From positions 1-64,000 of the forward strand of contig JAJEJA010000079.1 in assembly GCA_022828145.1 (NCBI GenBank): DNA of 64,000 nt, read 5' to 3'. Of this stretch, positions 35,305-43,851 are shown one piece after another. This stretch comes from Candidatus Poribacteria bacterium (GTDB lineage Bacteria > Poribacteria > WGA-4E > WGA-3G). The position numbers were made by a program, and so were the translations under genes. Under the pieces are notes generated by a model. The model ran no database searches. It was given only the letters and a program-made list of their open reading frames with translations, and had not been told where the DNA came from. Each line of letters begins with the position of its first letter. Within the stretch, counting starts at the first letter, position 1.

Positions 35305-36942
35305 TTACGCTAACTTAATCCCTGCGTCTCCAATTTTCTGATGTGTTGCGTCACCGTATCCCTCAACACTTTCTGCTATTGCCAGGGCAATCTCACCTGC
35401 AAAGCTATATTCAAACTCTCCACCAAGTTGATTAGCAATTTGCTGGGTTATGAGCCAATCCGATTGTGCTTCTCCTGGTGGGTCAATCGTTTTGCGTATC
35501 CGCTGGACCCATCCTGTGGAATTAGTGAAGGTACCATCTTTTTCTGCAAATGTTGTTCCCGGTAGTATTACATCAGCCATTTCAGTAACAGCTGATGGCA
35601 GTATATCTTGTACGATGAGGAAATCCACCTTACTCAGTGCCTCTTTTTCTGCTTCGTCAAGTGCTCGTTCAGGTACACCACTCACGAGATATACGACTTT
35701 TGCACCAGCAACTTTTTCCCAGAGTGTCTCACCTTCCAATACCACATTGCCGTTTGCGGAACCGAGTATTGTTCGCGCGCCTGCGGTATTAGGGTTCTTA
35801 TCTGCTTCAATGGTGAATTGCGGGAATTTGTGCTCTTCACCCAGTTGTTGTCCAAACAGTCCTAACTGCGTCGTTTTTAGAACATCATGGGCAAACTGCT
35901 GTAGTACAAAGTTATCCTCATTCGTTGCTTGTGCAGAACCGATGACAACGATATCATTAGATTCTACTTCAGAGATTTTCTCGGTAATAAGTGATAGTGC
36001 GTCTGCCCACTGCGTTGTAACAAGCTCATCCTCAACGCGTTTTTGCGGAAGTTGGAGACGGTCATCATTATTGACATAATGGTATCCGAGTCGTCCATCA
36101 TCACACATCCAGTGTTGGTTAATATCTTCATGGAATCTCGGTTTTATGCGATAGAGACCATCTTCCTTATATTCTACAGTAACATTACAACCGACACTGC
36201 AGCCCGAACAGATACTGTTTTCCTTTTTCAGAAACCAGGGACGAGATTTGAAAAGGAAATCCTTACTAATCAACGCACCGACGGGACATATATCAACGAC
36301 GTTCCCGGCGAGTTTGTTATCAAGGAGTTGTATAGGCGTGCCGGCATGGTTCCGTGGAATGTCAATTTCATCGTGAGAACCACGATTTATCAGTCCAAGT
36401 TCACCTGTACCTGACACCTCATCACAAAATCGTATACAACGTGTGCAGACGATACAACGCGTCGTATAGAGCAGAACATCTGGACCTAAGTCTTTTTTTG
36501 GTGGAACGTTTTTGACTTCCACATAACGGCTTTTATCGTGTCCGTGCCGGTAACTGAAGTCTTGTAGATCACACTCACCTGCTTGGTCGCAGACAGGACA
36601 ATCAAGCGGATGATGTACCAAGAGAAACTCAAGGATGTCTTCTCGCGCTTTTATGACACGGGGACTATCTGTCCGAACGATGACGTCATATTTACCATCT
36701 ATTTTTCTCTCTGGCGGTGCGGATCGGACAGTCGTTGTGCAGCCTGTCGCTAATTGTCTTTCTGGCATCTCTGAACTTCTCAGGTAAAGGTCAATGAGAC
36801 ACATTCTGCAATTAGCAGGACGACTTAACCCAGGGTGGTAGCAATAGTGAGGAACTTCAATGCCGTGTTGCCTTGCAGCCTCAACTATATTCGTTCCATC
36901 TTCAACCTCTATTTCAAGGTCATTTAGTTTAATAAATGCCAT
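35305..36942 (-). CDS. nuoG: NADH-quinone oxidoreductase subunit G (short form)
   Basis: Iron-sulfur subunit of the complex I peripheral arm. The [2Fe-2S] ligands N1b are in VPHYCYHPGLSRPANCRMC, the His/Cys cluster N5 is in HHPLDCPVCDQAGECDLQ, and cluster N4 is in CIVCTRCIRFCDE and CPVGAL. A further CSGCSVGC with a downstream Cys (WMCDDGRLG) fits cluster N7 of the molybdopterin-like domain. That domain is shortened, so the protein has 545 residues against about 900 in E. coli. The start at 36942 lies 5 bp after the nuoF stop. Confidence 0.95.
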   Translation of the reverse strand: MAFIKLNDLEIEVEDGTNIVEAARQHGIEVPHYCYHPGLSRPANCRMCLIDLYLRSSEMPERQLATGCTTTVRSAPPERKIDGKYDVIVRTDSPRVIKAREDILEFLLVHHPLDCPVCDQAGECDLQDFSYRHGHDKSRYVEVKNVPPKKDLGPDVLLYTTRCIVCTRCIRFCDEVSGTGELGLINRGSHDEIDIPRNHAGTPIQLLDNKLAGNVVDICPVGALISKDFLFKSRPWFLKKENSICSGCSVGCNVTVEYKEDGLYRIKPRFHEDINQHWMCDDGRLGYHYVNNDDRLQLPQKRVEDELVTTQWADALSLITEKISEVESNDIVVIGSAQATNEDNFVLQQFAHDVLKTTQLGLFGQQLGEEHKFPQFTIEADKNPNTAGARTILGSANGNVVLEGETLWEKVAGAKVVYLVSGVPERALDEAEKEALSKVDFLIVQDILPSAVTEMADVILPGTTFAEKDGTFTNSTGWVQRIRKTIDPPGEAQSDWLITQQIANQLGGEFEYSFAGEIALAIAESVEGYGDATHQKIGDAGIKLA

Positions 36943-36947
36943 ATATA

Positions 36948-38426
36948 TTACTCCAGTTCAGAGAATTCTTTCGGTATAAATCGTTGCTGGTAAGCGTAAT
37001 TTTCTTCTGGTGGTACTGTCGCCTCCGCAACAGGCAGTGTGACCAGTTTACCTTCTCGGATAGCGGCTTCAAATTCAGGTCTAAACTTCCGCATATAACT
37101 GACTGCGGGCCAAGAAACAGCGATACCAAACACGCAGATCGTGTTCCATGTCATTGTATCCACGTTTGCAATGTTGTTTGCAACATCTTCCAGTAGATCA
37201 AGGTCTTCGTAGATTTCCTCAGTTTCACCTGTATCCCCCCATCTACCACTTTCGGTAACACCGAATTTCGGTCGTGTGATAGTGGTTTTTCTACCTTCGC
37301 CATCTACAATTCTTTGAACAATATCTCTTACCCACGGTGTACCCCATCGGCAAGGTGTACATTGTCCACACGATTCATGCGCGTAGAACTTCATGATATT
37401 GAGTAAGCAGTCGACGATGTTGCGTGTCTCATTCATAACGATAATGCCGCCCGATCCGAGCATTGATTTTGCAAGTGTGAGCGATGTAAAATCGAGTCGT
37501 GTATCCAACTCGTAATGCGTCAGGATCGGTGCGGAACTACCGCCAGGGATAACTGCTTTAACCTCTTCACCACGTAAACCACCTGCCACTTCAATAAGTT
37601 CAGTACATGTCAATCCGAGTTCCAATTCATAAACACCCGGTTCGTTAACATCTCCGCTGATACAGTAAAGTTTTGTGCCTGTGTTCGGATCAGGTGTCGG
37701 AGGATCACTTCGTGTATCAGCATACGTCGGTCCCATCTCTGTATACCATTCCACGCCATTCCCTACGATGAAAGGTAGGTTACACAGCGTCTCCACATTT
37801 TGCACGACAGTAGGTTTCATAAACACCCCTTCAACAGCGGGGAAAGGAGGTTTGTTTCGGGGTTGTCCGCGTTTTCCTTCAAGCGATTCAATCAGACCTG
37901 TCTCTTCACCGCAGATATAAGCACCTGCTCCTGGATGTGTATAGATATTGACGTTCAGACCTGTGTCGCGAATGTTTTCTCCAAGGTAACCCTGTTCATA
38001 AGCCTCTTTGATGGCAGCATCTAACATCTTTTTACCGAGTGTGAATTCACCACGAATATAGACATAAGTGGTCTCAATTCCCATTGCATAGCAGCAGATG
38101 AGGATACCTTCAATTAGCAGATGCGGATTTTTCTCCAACACATACCGATTGCTGAATGTGCCAGGTTCACTCTCGTCAGCGTTGCAGCAGAGATAACGCG
38201 GTTCAATATCTTTTGGGACAAAGCTCCATTTAGCACCAGTAGAAAAACCTGCCCCGCCTCTACCTTTCAAGCCAGAATCCTTCACCATTTGAGCGATGTC
38301 GTCCGGTTGATATTCGGCAAGTGCTTTTTCAAAGCGGGTGTAACCGTCGTATTGTCGATAGACATCATAAGTGTTTATATTTGGAACATTTAGATGCTCG
38401 TAGAGAATCCGTTTTTCTTGAACCAT
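36948..38426 (-). CDS. nuoF: NADH-quinone oxidoreductase subunit F
   Basis: Binds NADH and FMN and carries cluster N3. The nucleotide loop is GLKGRGGAGFSTGAKWSF, the FMN region CCNADESEPGTFSNR, and the 4Fe-4S ligands SCGQCTPCR plus the Cys of NTICVFG. A stretch of about 25 residues (RKTTITRPKFGVTESGRWGD onward) is inserted between the Cys cluster and DLDLLEDVANNI, and the usual ALGDAAAWP reads VFGIAVSWP. A smaller Pro-rich insertion precedes GTKLYCISGDVN. 492 residues, slightly above the usual 430-450. Confidence 0.96.
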   Translation of the reverse strand: MVQEKRILYEHLNVPNINTYDVYRQYDGYTRFEKALAEYQPDDIAQMVKDSGLKGRGGAGFSTGAKWSFVPKDIEPRYLCCNADESEPGTFSNRYVLEKNPHLLIEGILICCYAMGIETTYVYIRGEFTLGKKMLDAAIKEAYEQGYLGENIRDTGLNVNIYTHPGAGAYICGEETGLIESLEGKRGQPRNKPPFPAVEGVFMKPTVVQNVETLCNLPFIVGNGVEWYTEMGPTYADTRSDPPTPDPNTGTKLYCISGDVNEPGVYELELGLTCTELIEVAGGLRGEEVKAVIPGGSSAPILTHYELDTRLDFTSLTLAKSMLGSGGIIVMNETRNIVDCLLNIMKFYAHESCGQCTPCRWGTPWVRDIVQRIVDGEGRKTTITRPKFGVTESGRWGDTGETEEIYEDLDLLEDVANNIANVDTMTWNTICVFGIAVSWPAVSYMRKFRPEFEAAIREGKLVTLPVAEATVPPEENYAYQQRFIPKEFSELE

Positions 38427-38462
38427 ATTTTCCCTCTACATATTGTTTCTTATTTTATCCTA

Positions 38463-38492
38463 TAGGTTGGGTTGAACGAAATGAACCCAACA
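38463..38492. repeat. Short GTTGGGTT inverted repeat, family 3
   Basis: TTGGGTT (38467-38473) pairs with AACCCAA (38484-38490), flanked by TAGG on the left. It is a shortened relative of the inner arms of the MITE-like element at 11464-11618. It lies between the endonuclease VII-like gene and nuoF, at one border of the inserted gene pair. Confidence 0.7.
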
Positions 38493-38514
38493 ATTTGTCG
38501 TTGATAACCTATTC

Positions 38515-38907
38515 TTACGACAGAAATGTAAGCGTTCCTTTGATCCACTCTATAGCTCTTTTAAGGATAGTAATGTTATCATCAAAATTGCCAAGTCCAG
38601 TGTTGCATCTGTTGCAAATGTAACCCCTAATTTTCCCTGTTTTATGGTCATGATCTAAATTTACATCTCTGGTTGTCTGAATGGTTATAGTTCTTTCACA
38701 AACTTTACAATAAAACTCCTCACCTATTTGGGGTTTAGGGTGCTTAGTCTCATATTCCCGTCTGACTTTTGCCGGTATTGCTTTCTTATACGCGCGACAT
38801 TCTTTACATTCACTCCGCCAAACACTTGGTCGGTTTCGTTCAAACGCGTCTATTGGCAAAAGTCTTCGGCATTTCTTACAAATGCGGGGTTTTGCTTCTT
38901 GAGCCAC
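38515..38907 (-). CDS. Endonuclease VII-like HNH nuclease
   Basis: A 130-residue protein with four paired Cys motifs (CKKC, CKEC, CKVC, CNRC) and the core NLDHDHKTGKIRGYICNRCNTGLGNFDDN. This is the signature of the recombination endonuclease VII family, known from T4 gp49 and many phages, where it cuts branched DNA; related proteins act as nicking or restriction HNH enzymes. It starts at GTG 38907, preceded by GGAGG with suitable spacing, and overlaps almost directly with the methyltransferase stop (38909). The pair is probably co-translated. Target unknown. Confidence 0.85.
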   Translation of the reverse strand: MAQEAKPRICKKCRRLLPIDAFERNRPSVWRSECKECRAYKKAIPAKVRREYETKHPKPQIGEEFYCKVCERTITIQTTRDVNLDHDHKTGKIRGYICNRCNTGLGNFDDNITILKRAIEWIKGTLTFLS

Positions 38908-38908
38908 C

Positions 38909-39721
38909 CTAAGCCTCCAACAATTTTAGTTGCTCGGCGGCCGTACGGTTCCTTTTCAGTCTTTCTTTAGCAATTTCACAGTAATTTGCATTTATTTCAC
39001 TGCCAATATAATTTCTATTGTTCAATTCAGCCATTAATGCGACAGTACCACTTCCAAGAAATGGATCGTATACCAAATCTCCTATGTTGCTCCAAGAAAG
39101 TATGTGATCTTGCGCCAATTGCTCCGGGAATATAGCAGGATGTTTGTGTGCGATTTTATCCGATGCGGAATGTCCATTTCCGATCATATATTCCCAGACA
39201 TTCGTTCTTCTGCCATAATCACCATAACCTTCTCGGTTTAACTTCAATAAAGACCCATCAGGTAAGCGTTTTGTGCCGGTATCTCCCTTTCGTGATTCTT
39301 TGTTTTTCCTGTCTTTAATCAGGTTAATTGTTTTAGGTTGCCCTTTGCTAAACACGAACATATACTCAAATGATTGCCAATAAGTTTTGTTATTACCAAC
39401 TGCTCCTCTTGGCGGTTTCAAGTATATCATTGTATCAAATAGGTTAAACCCGATCTCTTTAAAATAAAGTGCCTGTCGAAATGAAGTTCCTGTCTCATTT
39501 CCCTTTATCGTCTGATCACCAATGACCCATACAACTATGCCACCCACCTTAACAACTCGGTGCAGATCCATAGCAATTTGTTCAAACTCTTCAAGTCTAT
39601 ATCCTTCATATTCTCGCATTTCGTCATAGGGAGGTGAAGTTACAACAAGGTCAACGAACTCATCATCCATCATTTTCATGGAGTCAATACAGTTTTCATT
39701 TCTTATATCGTTCAATTTCAT
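38909..39721 (-). CDS. DNA (N4-cytosine or N6-adenine) methyltransferase
   Basis: A 270-residue amino-methyltransferase. The catalytic motif IV is TSPPYD (residues 28-33) and the SAM motif I DPFLGSGTVALMAEL lies near the C-terminus, so it is of beta-type order (IV before I). A GNGHSASDKIAHKHPAIFPEQL segment fits motif X-type boundaries of DNA_methylase N4/N6 enzymes. I start at MKLNDIR (39721), which has AGGAG 8 nt upstream, and not at 39790. Paired with an HNH nuclease, it may form a small restriction-modification or phage-derived module between nuoE and nuoF. Recognition sequence unknown. Confidence 0.88.
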   Translation of the reverse strand: MKLNDIRNENCIDSMKMMDDEFVDLVVTSPPYDEMREYEGYRLEEFEQIAMDLHRVVKVGGIVVWVIGDQTIKGNETGTSFRQALYFKEIGFNLFDTMIYLKPPRGAVGNNKTYWQSFEYMFVFSKGQPKTINLIKDRKNKESRKGDTGTKRLPDGSLLKLNREGYGDYGRRTNVWEYMIGNGHSASDKIAHKHPAIFPEQLAQDHILSWSNIGDLVYDPFLGSGTVALMAELNNRNYIGSEINANYCEIAKERLKRNRTAAEQLKLLEA

Positions 39722-39928
39722 CTTACAACTCCTTTGAACACCATCCTTAAGAACTTCCGATAGATGTAGTTGTTCTATATATAGACTCACGCGAATTGAA
39801 CAGAGAAGGATATATTTTGCTGAATGTCATTATCTCGTTATTGAATTTTAATATTGAAAAAGTAATTCCATATTTGTATTTCTTCAAATTGTATCAATAT
39901 TGTTAAGGCTGCACTTTCTTACGCAAAT

Positions 39929-40453
39929 TTAACTTGGAAGTTGCTCTAATATTTCATCAACTTTTTCAGGTGTCAAATTCTTATATAAATCGTCATTTAC
40001 CATGATTACGGGTGCGACATCACACGATGCAAGACATTCTACTTTCATCAAGGTAAACTTACCATCATCAGTTGTTCCCTTTGCCAAATTCGTCTCCGAA
40101 GCCACGTCAGTACCGAGTTTTGTCTTGAGATATTCTAAAACCACCTTGCAGTCGCGTAGCGCACAAGGTAATGTATGACAGATGCGGATAACATACTTAC
40201 CAACCGGTTCCTCAAAGAACATCGGATAGAAGGTTACCACGTCTTTTACCTTCATGACCGTGACCTCTAACAGTTCCGCAACATATTTCATCACAGCAGG
40301 GGTAATATAACCCTCTTGCCGTTGTGCAAGGTGAAGTGTTGGCAGCATCGCTGCTTCTTTTATGGGGTACCGACCAATCAATTCATCAAATTGGCTTCTG
40401 TTTTCTTCGTTGAACTGAAATGGTGTTTCTATTTGTATTATTTCATCTGACAT
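39929..40453 (-). CDS. nuoE: NADH-quinone oxidoreductase subunit E
   Basis: Thioredoxin-like subunit carrying the [2Fe-2S] cluster N1a. Ligands are CHTLPC (C-x4-C) and CLASC (C-x3-C) in KVECLASCDVAPVIMVND. N-terminal helices before it contain LPTLHLAQRQEGYITPAVMKYVAELL. The 174 residues are normal for the family. The 207 bp between this gene's 3' end and the methyltransferase start are AT-rich and hold nothing I can identify. Confidence 0.96.
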   Translation of the reverse strand: MSDEIIQIETPFQFNEENRSQFDELIGRYPIKEAAMLPTLHLAQRQEGYITPAVMKYVAELLEVTVMKVKDVVTFYPMFFEEPVGKYVIRICHTLPCALRDCKVVLEYLKTKLGTDVASETNLAKGTTDDGKFTLMKVECLASCDVAPVIMVNDDLYKNLTPEKVDEILEQLPS

Positions 40454-40490
40454 CTATGTTTTCCTTTTATTCGCTATCGGTAGTCAGCAA

Positions 40491-40607
40491 TCAGCAATCA
40501 ACAAGAGTTTTAACATCTACGGATAAACATCCCTCAATTGTTTCATAAATGTTTTCAAGCAATTCTTCAAAGGTGTCACCTTGTGTAGCACAACCGGCGA
40601 TTGTTAG
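40491..40607 (-). pseudogene. HicB-like antitoxin C-terminal remnant
   Basis: The minus-strand frame ending at TGA 40491-40493 reads LTIAGCATQGDTFEELLENI then YETIEGCLSVD. This closely follows the HicB antitoxin pattern (PxLPGCxTQGDTxEEALxNIxEAIExYL). No ATG, GTG or TTG start lies in frame at the proper distance and the N-terminal strand is missing. The frame is +1 relative to the neighbouring small protein. It is best read as a decayed hicB with no hicA beside it. Confidence 0.5.
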
Positions 40608-40825
40608 CCTGCTTCTACAAATGCGTCCTGTACTTTGCGAGGTAATTCAACAAAAATGAAATAAGATTCAGGATATAAGTAATCTTCCTCAGATTCATCA
40701 ATGACCCGTAAATATCCTTCACTGGCTGCATCTACGTCAGGCAGAATTTGGTAAAATTTTCGCTTCTCTAAGTCTTCACACCCGTTGTTTTCGATGCATA
40801 GTGCAAATTTGGTGTTTATTTTCAT
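40604..40825 (-). CDS. Small acidic protein, unknown function
   Basis: A 73-residue protein beginning MKINTKFALCIENNG, with KFYQILPDVDAA and LRVIDESEEDYLYPESYFI. I recall similar short proteins as conserved hypotheticals in cyanobacteria and uncultured phyla, often next to HicB-like or toxin-antitoxin genes, but I cannot name a function. I start at the ATG at 40825; a longer frame to 40933 overlaps the VOC gene and adds unlike sequence. The start has only a weak ribosome site. It is directly followed by the HicB-like remnant, which fits a former toxin-antitoxin context. Confidence 0.65.
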   Translation of the reverse strand: MKINTKFALCIENNGCEDLEKRKFYQILPDVDAASEGYLRVIDESEEDYLYPESYFIFVELPRKVQDAFVEAG

Positions 40826-40859
40826 TTCAATGATTTCAAAGTGGAACTGATTCGAATAA

Positions 40860-41216
40860 TTAAAATCTCCCCCCAAACTGGATTCGGTTTTTCTCAGGGT
40901 CTCTGATATCAAAAACCCCGTAACCATCCTCATTCTCCAGAGGTCTCAAACGTAACCCTTTTGACTTTAAATGTTGGTGCATTGCACTCACACTTTCGAC
41001 ATGAAGCATTAACTTCTGTCTGCCCTCATTCGGTTTACTTGCGCTATGGAGACACAGTTTACACTCACCTGTATCAAAACGATAAAAACGGTGTTCTGGA
41101 AAGGGTTGATCTTCATCAGGCGTTAATCCGATAACATCTCTATAAAACGCGATGACATTCTTCATATCTTTTACGAAAAGCATGACTCCGCCGAGACTGA
41201 CTTTCATTTCTGACAT
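40860..41216 (-). CDS. VOC family (glyoxalase/dioxygenase-fold) protein
   Basis: A 118-residue protein of one VOC module pair: GGVMLFVKDMKNVIAFYRDVIGL in the first beta-alpha-beta-beta-beta unit, and DGYGVFDIRDPEKNRIQFGG in the second. Such proteins bind a divalent metal and act as isomerases, resistance proteins or dioxygenases; no specific enzyme can be named. It lies between nuoD and nuoE and is transcribed with them. Confidence 0.85.
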   Translation of the reverse strand: MSEMKVSLGGVMLFVKDMKNVIAFYRDVIGLTPDEDQPFPEHRFYRFDTGECKLCLHSASKPNEGRQKLMLHVESVSAMHQHLKSKGLRLRPLENEDGYGVFDIRDPEKNRIQFGGRF

Positions 41217-41284
41217 ATCAAATCCTCTCTCATTCTTTACCGTTTGATGATGCGATCCGATTCCCCAATTATGTAAGGGTATTA

Positions 41285-42481
41285 TTACCTATCCAACTCC
41301 CCAGCGATCACGTTCAAACTTCCTAACACAGCTACGGTATCTGAAACCATACCACCTTCCAACATGTGCGGCAGTGCTTGGAAATGGAAGAAACTTGGGG
41401 GACGAATCCTGATACGATATGCAGTCCCACTGCCATCACTCACAATATAGAATCCTAATTCTCCGTTAGGAGATTCTGTCGCGCAATAATGGTCTCCGAG
41501 CGGGGGCTGAACGCCGTGACCATCCATGACAATCTTAAAATGATGGATCAACCCTTCAATATGACCGTAAGCATCCGATTTATCTGGCATCATGATTTTG
41601 TTATCATCAAGACTAAACGGGCCATCTGGCAGATTATCCAATGCCTGTTTGATTATGCTACAACTCTGTATCATCTCCTCCATGCGGACTAAGTATCTGT
41701 CGTACGCATCGCCATTTGTGCCGACTGGCACCTCAAATTTCATTTCGTTATAAGAGGAATACGGTTCAGCTTTGCGGATGTCGTGTGCCACACCTGTCGC
41801 GCGCAGACAGGGACCGGTTAACCCGTAACTGATTGCATCTTCAGAGGAAATTGAACCGACGCCTTTTGTTCTATCCATCCAAATTCGGTTTCGGGTCAAC
41901 AAAGTATGTGTTTCTTTTAGTGCTTTTGGGAAATTGGTAATAAAATCGCGAGCATCAGTTTCAAATCCGTCATAGAGGTCACGAAAAACGCCGCCGACAC
42001 GGGTATAACTTGTTGTCAATCGTGCACCTGTCGTCTTTTCAAAGATGCTGTATAGTTTTTCGCGTTCACGGAAACTGTAGAGGAAAACTGAAAATGCGCC
42101 TAAATCTAATGCCGCTGTTCCAAGCCACAACAGATGATCCGCCATACGGGAAAGTTCTGCCATCAGAATCCGGATATATTGACACCGCTTCGGCACCTCA
42201 ATACCGAGTAGTTGTTCCACCGCAAGCACATACCCGAAATTGTTAGAGAGTGGAGAGAGATAATTCATCCGATCTGTAACAACGATGTATTGGTTGTAAT
42301 CTAAATGCTCTCCAAGTTTTTCGAATCCGGTATGCAAGTATCCAGCATGAGGTGTAGCTTTCAGAATAGTCTCACCGTCCAATTCTAAGACGATCCGAAG
42401 CGTTCCGTGCGTCGCAGGATGTTGCGGTCCAAAGTTGAGGACCATCTTTTCACCCGTCGTCCGATCCATTTCCCCTTGCAT
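41285..42481 (-). CDS. nuoD: NADH-quinone oxidoreductase subunit D
   Basis: The 49-kDa-type subunit with part of the quinone pocket. Family marks are VLNFGPQHPATHGTLRIVLELDGE, the Y-containing LHTGFEKLGEHLDYNQYIVVTDRMNYLSP, and ESPNGELGFYIVSDGSGTAYRIRIRPPSF. It ends with SLNVIAGELDR, the canonical C-terminus. 398 residues. The ATG at 42481 has AAGGAG 8 nt upstream, inside the end of the small upstream ORF. Confidence 0.97.
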   Translation of the reverse strand: MQGEMDRTTGEKMVLNFGPQHPATHGTLRIVLELDGETILKATPHAGYLHTGFEKLGEHLDYNQYIVVTDRMNYLSPLSNNFGYVLAVEQLLGIEVPKRCQYIRILMAELSRMADHLLWLGTAALDLGAFSVFLYSFREREKLYSIFEKTTGARLTTSYTRVGGVFRDLYDGFETDARDFITNFPKALKETHTLLTRNRIWMDRTKGVGSISSEDAISYGLTGPCLRATGVAHDIRKAEPYSSYNEMKFEVPVGTNGDAYDRYLVRMEEMIQSCSIIKQALDNLPDGPFSLDDNKIMMPDKSDAYGHIEGLIHHFKIVMDGHGVQPPLGDHYCATESPNGELGFYIVSDGSGTAYRIRIRPPSFFHFQALPHMLEGGMVSDTVAVLGSLNVIAGELDR

Positions 42482-42484
42482 AGA

Positions 42485-42637
42485 TTACTCCTTGTCTAAC
42501 ATTGACTTACGCCGGTCTACTTTGAGGCGTTGGTATTTGCTACTGCTTTTTTGGAATTGTTTCTGGATAACTCCTAAAATCCAGCATACACCACCTATCC
42601 AAACACAGAAAAAAAATGTCAAAATGATTACACTCAT
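42485..42637 (-). CDS. 50-residue single-helix membrane peptide upstream of nuoD
   Basis: A short frame starting ATG 42637 reads MSVIILTFFFCVWIGGVCWI, then a basic, polar tail (KQFQKSSSKYQRLKVDRRK) and ends TAA at 42485. One N-terminal transmembrane helix followed by a positive tail is clear. Its stop overlaps the AAGGAG ribosome site of nuoD, so translation is likely coupled. The family is not recognised; it could be a small accessory protein of complex I or a fortuitous ORF. Confidence 0.5.
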   Translation of the reverse strand: MSVIILTFFFCVWIGGVCWILGVIQKQFQKSSSKYQRLKVDRRKSMLDKE

Positions 42638-42676
42638 AATTCTACTCTCAATATCTTAATTATAAGTATGCTGCAA

Positions 42677-43243
42677 TTATTCAACTAATTCAATCACACC
42701 GCACCCAATTCGAGCACCAGCATTCCCGGAGGGTTGAGAAACGAAGTCGTCTGGGCCTGCATGGACGATAATACCTTTTCCAACCACATCTACATTTGAG
42801 CCGGTACCAATTTCCCAGAGATCGGTCACGAGTTCAATAGAGCCTGTGCCATCTTCTCCGACCACTATATTTCCAATATCTCCGAGGTGGAATTCACCTT
42901 CACCCCATTTCCCGTGTGCAACGTCAGTTGGATTCCAATGTCCGCCTGCTGATGTTCCATCAGGTGCACTGCAATCGCCATTTTCGTGAATGTGAACACC
43001 ATGCTCGCCAGGGGATACGTTCTCAACTTCAATACGTACCATGACATTCTGTCCTGTCTGTGTGAAAGTTGCCGTGCCTGAGACCGTACTGCCACTTGAT
43101 GGGTTAATTATCGCACTTGCTTGTTTTGATGGACCTGTTGAAATTCCTTTCTCTATGTATTCACAACCTGCTAACACAATAGTAACAGCAGCACATAGTA
43201 GGATTACAGCATTGATGCGGTTTTTGATATAGTTCTTCTTCAT
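42677..43243 (-). CDS. sodC: Cu/Zn superoxide dismutase, lipoprotein
   Basis: Removes superoxide in the periplasm. The N-terminus is a lipoprotein signal with lipobox LAGC at Cys27. Copper and zinc ligands are in GVHIHENGDC, GGHWNP, HLGDIGN and IIVHAGPDDF, with the Cys pair of the conserved disulfide in ENGDC and RIGCGVIEL. 188 residues. I start at ATG 43243 with GGAGG 7 nt upstream, not the TTG two codons earlier. Placed between nuoC and nuoD, unusual for a dismutase; it may protect the membrane from superoxide made by complex I. Confidence 0.95.
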   Translation of the reverse strand: MKKNYIKNRINAVILLCAAVTIVLAGCEYIEKGISTGPSKQASAIINPSSGSTVSGTATFTQTGQNVMVRIEVENVSPGEHGVHIHENGDCSAPDGTSAGGHWNPTDVAHGKWGEGEFHLGDIGNIVVGEDGTGSIELVTDLWEIGTGSNVDVVGKGIIVHAGPDDFVSQPSGNAGARIGCGVIELVE

Positions 43244-43302
43244 TTTCAATCCTCCATAAATTTTAATAATAGGGAAACATAATCCGTCTATTTAGTATCT
43301 TG

Positions 43303-43851
43303 TTAGACATTCTGTTTTTCAAAATTAAAACTTTCGCGCTCACCCCGTCCCCGTAGTGGATAATCCTTTTGGAGTGGGTGTCCTTCAAAATCGTCGGGCA
43401 TTAAAATTCGCCGTAGGTCAGGGTGTCCTTCAAAGTCTATACCGAACATATCGTAGGTTTCACGTTCAAGCCAGTTTGCCCCTTTCCATAGATCCGTCAC
43501 CGATTGGATTTTCAGTTCTTTTTCATGCACCGGCACTTTGACCCGAATACGCGAGGTTTCCTCTTCAAAAGTGTAAAGTTGATAGATGACCATAAATCGG
43601 GCATAGTCATACTTCATCAACTCTGATTCTAAATTAGAATTGTCAACCGCCGTGACATCTACAAGGAAAGAATAGGCGAGTTCTGTTTTTAGGTATTCTA
43701 AGAGTAAGTAACTCTTTTCTTTATTTACGACAACAACGACCCCGTTCTGTGATTCTGCTTCTTCTAAGAGTGCATCACCGAACTTTTCTCGTAACTGTTC
43801 AAGAACGCGTGGTATCGTTTCTTCCGTAATCTCTTTTTCTTCTTCATTCAT
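43303..43851 (-). CDS. nuoC: NADH-quinone oxidoreductase subunit C
   Basis: The 30-kDa-type subunit of the peripheral arm, separate from NuoD. Signature segments are RIRVKVPVHEKELKIQSVTDLWKGANWLERETYDMFGIDFEGHPDLRRILMPDDFEGHPLQKDYPL. 182 residues. The start codon directly follows the nuoB stop (TAAATG). Confidence 0.97.
   Translation of the reverse strand: MNEEEKEITEETIPRVLEQLREKFGDALLEEAESQNGVVVVVNKEKSYLLLEYLKTELAYSFLVDVTAVDNSNLESELMKYDYARFMVIYQLYTFEEETSRIRVKVPVHEKELKIQSVTDLWKGANWLERETYDMFGIDFEGHPDLRRILMPDDFEGHPLQKDYPLRGRGERESFNFEKQNV

Noticed and set aside
35450-36079. 209-residue plus-strand ORF
   Set aside because: Antisense shadow of nuoG.
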